Position numbers and translations under genes: made by a program. A model generated the notes under the pieces. That model had not been told where the DNA came from. It ran no database searches and saw nothing but the letters and a program-made list of their open reading frames with translations. Positions 55,819-64,000 of a stretch of DNA of 64,000 nt are shown in pieces. Origin of the DNA: Diphasiastrum complanatum (Eukaryota > Streptophyta > Lycopodiopsida > Lycopodiales > Lycopodiaceae); assembly GCA_029204225.1 (NCBI GenBank), contig CM055094.1, positions 64,611,088 to 64,675,087 on the forward strand. Reading direction: 5' to 3'. Each line of letters opens with the position of its first letter. Positions within the stretch are counted from its first letter, which is position 1.

Positions 55819-57330
55819 TGGAATAGCCTTCTGAATAGCCTTTAGAATAGCAAATATTGCAGATCCGCCTATTCCAACGGCCTGCATTCGCCGACTCCTA
55901 TGCCTAAAAAAAAAAGCCTGCATAGAAAACGTGGTGTCAATAAAACCAAACTGAGATCACATTGAGATGGATACTATGATGCTAGATAAAGAGAGAGTGA
56001 GAAAGGAGATTACCTTGCATCCAACAAATCAAAAAGCCTCCATCCTCCACTTTCCCTTTCTTTCTTGACCTCTCCACATTTGATTTTGCAAGGAGTAAGC
56101 TAAGAGGAAGAGCAAGAGCAACAAGCAAAGTGCAAGAGAAGCAAGAAGAACAAGCAAAATGCAAGAGGAGAAAGCACAGAGCAGTAGCAAGAGAAGCAAG
56201 AGGAGCATTCACATGTGAGGAGAATAAGAAGAGCAAGGAGGATAAAGTGGGTGAGCAAGGATCAACAAACAAGGGAGAGGACAAAGGCAGCAGGTACATC
56301 CCTTGATTCCATTACCCACTCCTCTTCCCTCTTTGAAAATGCCGCAGAAAATATTAGTCTTTTCAAAAGTTTCAAGAATCTATTTGAGCCTCGGTATACA
56401 CCTCACACTAGCTTTAGTATACCGAGGGCAATTCCGAGGCCCTGCCTAAATTAAAATTAGTATTCCTTGTCTGTTCCAAGGTGCATTATAATTTGATGCA
56501 TTCTAGATCAACTCAAATTAATGTATTCTAAAAACACACAATTTTCAAAGATTGTCGGCTCCTCCTCCCAAGCCTTGTCAAAGAATATATAGTGCACTTG
56601 ACGGCACAAATTTTTTATCTACTAAATTGTATTGATCATCTGGTTAAAGGATGTCATAAGTGTCCAAACATTGATGTATTTGGCATCCAACCACTATTCT
56701 TGGGCGACCAGTGTTGGCCGAGTAACGATTTTTTATTTTCGGCTCTCAACCCACTTATCAAACCGGTTCTAATTAAGACCCCGACCGACGGGTACACTTT
56801 TTTCCCTAAACCGGCTTCTGTGAGGAACCGGCGGATATGTTCGTGTGTAAGAATCGGCCACGGTTGAGAACTGTCGAGTCCCTTTGAGCCTTGAGGGAGG
56901 GGGGGTGTATAACTCGAGTATCAATTCACCGTACAGTACCTAACATTCATTAATAGCCTTTGCAAGTAACTATTTTAGCAATAATCATTTTTGAAATATT
57001 TTTTTTATTAATTTTCATAAAAATAGTATATATTAGGAACCAGATATAGGAAGTGACGGTTTTTACAGAAAGCCTGGCCGAACCTATTTCTAGAAATCGA
57101 GAAAGCCGACAGAAAACTGAAGAGCGAGGCTAGCCATGTAATGATGCACGTAGGCATGCTTCGCATATCTAGGCGTAATCCGATCTTGCAATTGTATTGC
57201 TAATTTCGAGAGACTAGTTGCACTAGACTCAAATTTAGTTATTACATATATGTCTTTTGTTCATCTCAATGCATTTATCTAGTTTGTTTTATCTATTGCT
57301 GATCATTTCTAATTTTGTGTTCCATCCATT
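55819..57330. other. Purine-rich stretch, hairpin and a possible LTR start
   Basis: 56,080-56,310 is AG-rich on the plus strand (AGCAAGAG-type phrases). 56,391-56,429 holds a perfect 11-bp stem hairpin. Near 56,880-56,906 GAGGGAGGGGGGGTGTATAACTC looks like a polypurine tract followed by an LTR start, but no partner LTR was found. No gene. Confidence 0.4.
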
Positions 57331-59820
57331 GTGAACTGTCAAGGTGCACCGATGCAAATGGTGAGTTCACGTTCATCATTTTCAAATGATGAGGCAGGAC
57401 CATCACATATAGGATCAGAGGCCTGGTTACACCAGAGAATATCATGCCCATGTGCACGATGTAAGTATGCACTACGACGAGAGCGACGTACCACTATATC
57501 ACATGTTCGCATGTACGGTCAGATTGAGAGGGAGTCATTATTTCTGTGGATGGAGCGTTCTTCAGTGAGTTCTACTTTGCAAAGCTCTTTGCATTGCTAG
57601 AAAACATGATTGCACGCTCCTTTTCCATGTATGTTATTTGGCACCCTTTCTGATTGGAAGAATATTCTGTTATTCTCGATTGTTGTTGCACTTGTATTGT
57701 GTAGGATGATGACTCACACTCACATGACTATCGAAGAATTCCACCAGATGTTGCCATGCAGTCCGCAAGATTCAAACGTGCAAGCGCACGAGAGCCACCA
57801 GTTTCCTTGCCTACACCACCCGCGGACTTGCACAAAGATATGTCCTGAGGAGACACAACACATGAGGATGTGCCATTTACATCGTATGATCACGAGGGGG
57901 ACATGGATGACATGATGGATGCATTATTCACAAACCCACCCGAGGGCACATTGACAAGGGAAGAAGAGATGATGCGTGGCTTGGCATCCACTCCTTTGTA
58001 TAAGGGTGCACAAATGTCAAAGTTGCGAGCTTGTTTGTTACTTTTGAACTTGCAAACTAGGTATGGGTGGTCGGATGCGAGCATCACGGAGTTGTTTGGG
58101 TAAGCTTGCTTGCTTCACGATGTGTGTTATAGACAAATTGCTCTAATCTCGTTTTATTTTTAATTCATGCATTGCGAGAAACTATATATAACTAATTACA
58201 TCAATTTATATTTTGTCGCAGTTTGCTCAGGAAAATGTTGCCCCCAAATAACACCATGGCGGCTTCTCAACAAGAAGACAAGAAAATGATATCTGCGGTC
58301 GGCATGGATCACAAGAGCACCCATGCATGTCCCAACGATTGCATCTTATATCGAGATGAGTTTGAGCAGGCAAGCACGTGTCCACATTGTGGGGAACACC
58401 GCTACAGGCAAGATTTACAAGGAGCGACCATACCCGCCAAGGTGGTAAGACATTTTCCCATCATACCCAGGATACGCCACATGTTTAAGTGTAATTCCAT
58501 CGTGGAGCTAATGACATGGCATTCGAGCAATCGTTCATCCGACGATACTATGAGGATCCTTGCCAATTCTCTAGCATAAAAGCATGTGGATGCTACCTGG
58601 CATGAGTTTAGGAATGAGCCTCGCCATTTGCATTTGGGGTTGGCCATGGATGGTGTGAATTCATTCGGTTTGCACTCCACATCATGGTCCACTTGGCCGG
58701 TTGTCCTTGTAAACTACAAAATCCCCCCTTGGCTAAGTATAAAGAAGGGGCACCTAATGCTCGCCCTTCTTATCCCCGAAAAATACAAGGCAAAAAATAT
58801 GGACGTGTATATGGCTCCCTTGATAGATGAGCTAAAGATTCTATGGCAAGGAGTTCAAGTGAGCAATATATCAAGACCATTGAGACAAAGAGATTTTGTG
58901 GTAAAGGGAATCTTGATGTGGACGATGCACGACTTTCCTGGATATGGGGAATGTTTAGGTGAGATATCTTTGCTATTGGTTTGATTCATGGTATTATATT
59001 AAATTTTATGTGCATTCACAGACTTTCTTTCAATTCGGACATTGGACTCACGATTAAGTTAGCTGTTTTGTCTCAATGTAGGGCTCTAAACTAGTGGTTA
59101 CAATGCGTGTCCCGTTTGTGACGAGTATTTGCAAGCACGTCACTCACAACATCTGTGAAAGATGGTTTATGAGGGCCACACTCGATACCTTCCACCAGAT
59201 CACCCTATGCGTGATGGGCTTGTTGGCCAACATCCTCATTCCATGAAGGTACAATACATATTTGGGCCAATTAATGGTACATCTCATTTATCTATTTTAT
59301 GATTACTCTCTTTATGTTTCTTCTAATGATATATAATCTGCATTAAATGTGTGTGCTTGTTTGTTAATATTGTAGGCAAGTGATATATTGGCTTTGGATT
59401 TGGAGATCCAATCAAGATCTAGGGCGACTCCCTCCCGACATGAAGAGGTTATTAATATTTCATGAACTCCCATATTGGGGAGAATTGTTGATAAACCATC
59501 TTTTGGACCCGATGCACATGTTCAAGAATGTCGGGAGCACGATTTGGGAGCACTTGACCGGGTCGAAAGATAAAAAAGACACACGAGATGACCTAAAAGA
59601 AGTGGGAAAGATGGCCAATTTATGGCCACAAACAGTGGAGACTTCGATTGTCCTACCAAATGCCCCATGGATCTTATCGAGGAGAGAAGAGACGATTGTA
59701 AAGAGGGCAATAGTCTCTTTTTGAACTCCGACTAGACACATGCGAGGCCTAAAGGGTGTCTTCACAAGGGACAACAAGCTAAGTGAACTAAAGTATCATG
59801 ACTGGCATAAATTTTTATAG
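57331..59820 (+). pseudogene. CACTA (En/Spm) TnpD-like transposase, decayed
   Basis: Exon-like blocks in order: an N-terminal zinc-type domain (ISCPCARCKYALRRERR, 57,440-57,550); an acidic linker ending SKLRACLLLLNLQTRYGWSD at 58,100 with GTAAGC donor; and from 58,221 LLRKMLPPNNT, CILYRDEFEQASTCPHCGEH. The core follows: HLGLAMDGVNSFG, STWPVVLVNYKIPPW, MLALLIPEKYKAKNMDVYMA, LMWTMHDFPGYGECL; then ACPVCDEYLQARHS, HELPYWGELLINHLLDPMHM, NAPWILSRREE and LKYHDWHKF. These are Transposase_21 landmarks in canonical order. TAA at 58,577 and other stops inactivate it. No CACTA terminal inverted repeat was located. Confidence 0.85.
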
Positions 59821-62677
59821 GTTGGCGTGGCATGTTCTTGGACTTTTTTTCCACCTCAACATTGTCGATTACATCTTATAGCATGTCTTGTAATTTCATG
59901 ATGATCTCATTGCGCATATATATATCTCAATGATCATGACCAAATTGTTTTTGTGCATGCAATTTGTGCTTCCCTTGGTGTTGAGAGGGTTCTTGACAAA
60001 GGAGTTAAGGAGGGGGCCGTCCCGATCATCCTGTACTCCTGGGTCAATGAGAGTTTTCCAGGCTCTCAAAGGTATGACCACTTGGGAGATGACATGGCTA
60101 CTCGATTTAGTGCTCGACTTGACTTCTTATATTCTCGGCCTATAAAGCAATGCTAATACTGTGTGCTTGGGTAGGATGTAACTGAACCTCGGGAAACTCT
60201 AGATCAGAAACAGTTTAGTCCTAATAGTATTCCAGCCTTATGGGATGCTTGTAAGACTCGAACAGATTCTAAAAGGAAATCACGGGAGGTCCCACCCTAG
60301 ATCCGACCTGTAGGTTCAATCTAAATTCATTTGCTTGAAAAGCTTTCGTTCATTCTCTATAGGTCCTCTTCTATAGACCCTCATCCTCTTTACTTCCTCT
60401 GAGATATCCATACTCCATCTCATTCACATGATAATTTCAATGCCTTGCCTGGCCCCCATTAAGCTTTTTCCCCACAAGCAATTTCGTTGGTGTCAAGGAC
60501 TTTCTTTATAAGTCATTGGTACACAGATAAGTCATATATGCACACTAGTGACATTTGTGTCGTACGATGCCTCTTCCTATGGTGAAAGGATAAAACTTTT
60601 GGTTTGTGGAGTTTAGGGCATTATCTCTCGAGTCTCTCCCCGCCATTTATTCCCTTTAAGTCCTAGGAGTATGGCTTACATTTTTGCACGTCAATATCAT
60701 ATGTCCTAGGTCTCTTGCTGTCATACCCTCTCCTCAATTCATAAAGTGGTTCATATAGGCTAAAGTTGAGGGATATGTTTACGGAGATAGGTGACAGGTG
60801 CCACTTCGTAACTTGTGCCTATGGACTTTGCATCATATAAGTTTGATGACTATGTCTCACTAGTTGCGGGGATTCAGTACATCTTTTTCTAGATCATCTC
60901 CTAACGCGTACATTCTTAGGGTGTAGTGGTGTCTTTCATTTTGTAAGGTACTTTCTCATATATGCCTCATAGTCTAATGGTATTACTTCTGTGAGTACTA
61001 TGTAATTCTGAATTCCAAATGACAGTTCATTACATAGGTGGGTTCACAGTATTTAAAATTCAAATTCGGTTGGCCACTTACCTCACAGTGCTTATAGGAC
61101 CGGCGCACCTTGGGTGGTAGGCGTCCGGGTGCTCACCTCCCAAGGCCCGTGTGTTTCAACGGGGAACTTGGGCGAGGTGTTTCTAAATGCGGAACATTCA
61201 CTATAAAAGTTTGTTCTTTCCTAGTCCGGGAGTTATGTTTCACCCTCGCCAGGTATAAAAACCGCCTCTATGTTTCAAGAGGGTCGGTTAATTCAGTTTT
61301 TCATAACATAGTACGTAACTTATACATGGAATTTTTAATTAAGCAGTTCACTTTACTTCAGCAATCGTGAAATTGTCAAACAGTCACAAAAAGTACCATG
61401 TAAAGTGTGCACTTATATTGACTTGGTATCATTTCATAACACCGATTCGTTAATTATTCGGATCACTAATACATCATACTGAAGTAGTTCGAAAAGAATA
61501 GCTTAAACAGTGTTGGCTATTTTCTTCTGCCAATCATACCATCTACGTTAGCACATGCAAGCCAGGCATCCTTGTTTTGGCAATTATTGACTCTGCTAAA
61601 ATTCATGTTATCATACCATTTTCGTTACTTAATACATGACACTGAGCAATAATCGCATATCTATAGTTCTGTCTAGTCAGGCAAAGTAGCGGATTCTATA
61701 TTTCATTCCACACGCCAATTTATAAATGACGAAGTCAGTAACGTCATGAGTAGTAGCAACAACTGGCAATAACGTTTTCAGTGGATTAATCGATCAAACA
61801 GTAAGCAAACGTAACAACATTTTGATTTTTGCCCATATTACTCAATAAGGATAAAAACACCATGCAACCCATCAATAACTTACTAAACTCATAATGCATA
61901 GTAAAAGTATACCTCGGTCCTTCCTGAAACTGATGGATTTTCCTCAAGAATACTCTCCGTCTGTCACTTCTTCACAGGTCTTCTGCATTCGAATATCTGA
62001 ACCTCAGTTCCTTTCTTCTTCTCACGGTTCATGGATCTCTTTTACTTCTTTTACTGATGATATATAGACTGGCTGCTCACTCTATTGCATTCATGCAGGA
62101 CTTTGTGGACTGCACTGGCTCTCTCTCTGGTTACTCACTAGTTAGGACAGATTTTACTCCTTGGATGGATTAAACGTGGCTACTGACCACCATACATACT
62201 TCTACCTGCACGCTGCAGGAAAGCTAGTTTTCTTTGCTGGAACTGGATACTGACTGCTGAGCAAGGAGAGTTTAAAAGTGCCTCTCTGTCAGCGATGGAG
62301 TAGCGACTCCTCATATCTGACTTTTTGGCAGATGTCTCTAAGTGTAGCGATGGAGCAGAGACTCCTTCAAACGATAATATTGATATTATCTCAACATCTG
62401 ATCAGTTTCAATTTTAGACTCCAGTAGCAAGCTTGAAAATCGTGGCTTGAACATAGATACACATCATAGCTTTCACCTCGAGATGTGAAGACTAACGCTT
62501 AGACAATGGATAGTAATACTGAACTTGGTCATGATTCAGGCAGTTGGAATAGCGATGGCCTGGTAGTCAGCACTCCGTTATGACAGCTCTTAGGAATGTG
62601 CTCTTGGAATCACGTGAAGAAGCCATAGGCATAAGCTCAAACAACTTGTTGGATAGCTGCGTTCTTCTAGCAGTTAG
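59821..62677. other. No gene recognised; possible 5' exons of the H3-like gene
   Basis: ORFs at 59,930-60,156 overlap in two frames without known domain. At 62,283-62,310 and 62,348-62,372 the phrase AGCGATGGAGYAGMGACTCCT occurs twice. 61,080-61,260 is GC-rich. A pyrimidine-rich GTTCTTCTAGCAGTTAG ends at 62,677 and could be the acceptor of the downstream gene. Confidence 0.35.
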
Positions 62678-63627
62678 TGTGGTCCTTCTGAGCAGCTCAA
62701 GCGATTCACTGAAATAAAATTTGCTACTGAGCGGGAGGAAACAATGAAGTTCCTAGATGAGGAGCTTGCGGCATCGGGTGAGTTGCCGGTTCTGAATGAT
62801 TCTTTCTTCGACCCATTTCCACCAGCAACGGGCATGGACACATCAAATTTAGGCATATCGGGGGACACCACACCCACTGTGTCACCTCCAAGTCACTGCC
62901 CGGTGATGGGTCCGATGATGTCGTTGCTGGTGGGTGGTTCTGATGAGGACACCCCGATGTCGAACACAACAAGGATGAAGCAGAAGGCGACCCATAGATG
63001 GTTAGAGAGAGGAGCACATGAGCGAAAAAGAAAGAATCCTCGCAAGGCAGGGTCTACATCGAAGCGACGGAACCCTGCAGCTCAGCAGCCATCACCACTG
63101 CCCACACCGCCAACATCGCCTCCACCGCCTCCACCGCCTCTGCCCCCACCGCCTCCACCGCCTCCACCGCCTCCTCCACCACCACCACCTCCACCGCCAC
63201 CTCCACCGCCTCCAAGTTCGGCCACAGCTGGCCCAAGTAGGACCGTAGAGTGTCACAGGGATAGGCCGGCCCCTCGTGCAGCACCATGGGCTGGAAAGGA
63301 GCTCCGTAGGATGCAGCCACCACCTCCTCGACCGCGTAGAAAGCGCAGGATCGCAAAGTGGCTCCAGGATATACGGAGCTATCAGAAGTCCGTAAAATTT
63401 TTGATCCCTAGGGCCCCTTTTATGAGGCTTGTAAAAGAAATAGTCGATGAATATCCTTGGGGAACAGAGTTACGGCAAATGCGGTGTCCGCAATACAAGA
63501 GTCTGTGAAAATGTACCTAACGCAGCTCTTTGAGGACACATTTTTGTGTGCAGTGCACGGGAAGAGAGTCACAATACTCCCGAAGGATCTCCACCTAGCT
63601 AGAAGGCTAAGGAGAGAGCAGAAATAA
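62678..63627 (+). pseudogene. Histone H3-fold protein resembling CENH3, with proline-rich tail and one frameshift
   Basis: The frame is open from 62,678; the first ATG is at 62,744. The tail contains acidic, basic (HERKRKNPRKAGSTSKRR) and proline-rich (63,119-63,216) parts. The fold begins [40 protein letters not shown]. Near 63,481 the frame shifts and continues in the next frame [46 protein letters not shown], stop at 63,625. IPRAPFMRLVKEI resembles centromeric H3 more than canonical H3 (IRKLPFQRLVREI). The canonical H3 tail and its ARTKQ start are absent. The simplest break is one lost base in loop 1, by mutation or sequencing error. If intact it would be a nucleosomal histone at centromeres. 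Confidence 0.75.
63119..63216 (+). repeat. CCACCGCCT minisatellite coding polyproline
   Basis: Nine-base CCACCGCCT-like units and CCA/CCG/CCT codons produce about thirty prolines in the tail of the H3-like protein. Such arrays change length readily. Confidence 0.85.
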
Positions 63628-63890
63628 AAAATATTATGTACATGAATTTATTTATAATAGATCGAAGATTTGGTGTCAAGTATCTTGCAGAATTTCAAGT
63701 TGTGTGAATGCAAATTGTTGTGATTGAGTTTGATATCTGATTTCAGTACTGTTTATGTGAATGCAGTCATTTGAAAATTTTAGTATCATCTATGTGAATG
63801 CAGTGATTTAAAATTTTCAGTACTATGGGAATGGTAGTTTCTTTAACCATGTTGTAGATAAGATAGGTTTCCATGTCGTGGCATGGAAAT
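63628..63890. other. 3' flank of H3-like gene with short tandem repeat
   Basis: AT-rich 3' flank. TATGTGAATGCAGT followed by ATTTGAAAATTTTAGTA-like sequence is present twice (about 63,745 and 63,790). Confidence 0.5.
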
Positions 63891-63955
63891 CACGCCAAGG
63901 CGCGACCAGGGCCCGTTTGACCAGGTCAAACAGGCCCTGGTCACGCTCTGGCGTG
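63891..63955. repeat. 65-bp near-perfect palindrome
   Basis: Two 32-base arms around a single central A at 63,923 pair with only four mismatches: CACGCCA...GACCAGGGCC...GTTTGACC and its complement. All four differences are transitions. GC-rich compared with the flank. Confidence 0.9.
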
Positions 63956-64000
63956 AAAATCACGTCACGTAAAAAAAGGAGGAGAAATCTTTATCAGAAA

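Noticed and set aside
63018-63356. His-Arg-Leu-rich and Val-Glu-Ala-rich ORFs in other frames of the proline tract
   Set aside because: Shadows of the CCACCGCCT array; the frame that leads into the histone fold is the proline frame.

Overview
The window looks like gene-poor nuclear DNA of a land plant, probably one with a large, repeat-rich genome. The evidence is AT-rich sequence dominated by nested Ty1/copia and Ty3/gypsy LTR retrotransposons and CACTA transposase pieces, long CT and CA microsatellites, and decayed fragments of plant-type genes (F-box/kelch, OBERON-type PHD, RBP45/47-type RRM, a CYP85-clan-like P450). I cannot name the species. Almost every coding fragment carries stops, frameshifts or truncations, so nearly all are annotated as pseudogenes.

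Layout. 1-8.7 kb: an ORF tail, CT arrays, then a copia LTR (1457-1868 plus 8021-8740) split by a gypsy-type element that carries only gag (about 1869-8020). That element's gag is itself split by a solo copia LTR with a GAACA target duplication. 8.7-21 kb: a mosaic of copia pieces on both strands, CACTA transposase C-terminal pieces on the minus strand, and a long degenerate minus-strand Ty3 element (14.28-18.95 kb) fused to a copia fragment, then an OBERON-like PHD fragment and a cluster of short palindromes. 21.7-25.4 kb: the best preserved copia gag-pol (minus strand), with primer-binding site, a short LTR and, beyond the LTR, the 3' end of another copia. 26.4-27.7 kb: an F-box/kelch pseudogene with its two exons in permuted order around a copia RNase H remnant. 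29-33.2 kb: diverged tandem repeats and a direct/inverted repeat cluster.

33.3-37.4 kb: a minus-strand copia invaded by a plus-strand copia (LTR, primer site, gag) that ends in a chimeric junction. 37.4-40.2 kb: P450-like and unidentified exon-like pieces. 40.7-50.8 kb: a plus-strand copia interrupted by a 6.7-kb gypsy element (TTCGT target duplications at 41128 and 47828). The gypsy element contains a 2.9-kb internal inversion and lacks a recognisable integrase. 50.8-57 kb: copia scraps, an RBP45/47-like RRM fragment and recent tandem duplications. 57.3-59.8 kb: a plus-strand CACTA TnpD-like transposase with apparent introns. 62.7-63.6 kb: a histone-H3-fold gene resembling CENH3, with a long proline-rich N-terminal tail and one apparent missing base in the fold. 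The window ends with a 65-bp near-perfect palindrome.

No operon-like cooperation exists here. The elements form a stratigraphy: old gene fragments and CACTA pieces, copia and gypsy elements inserted into them and into each other, then solo-LTR formation, an internal inversion, deletions and microsatellite growth. The H3-like gene is the only host-type locus with a nearly complete reading frame.
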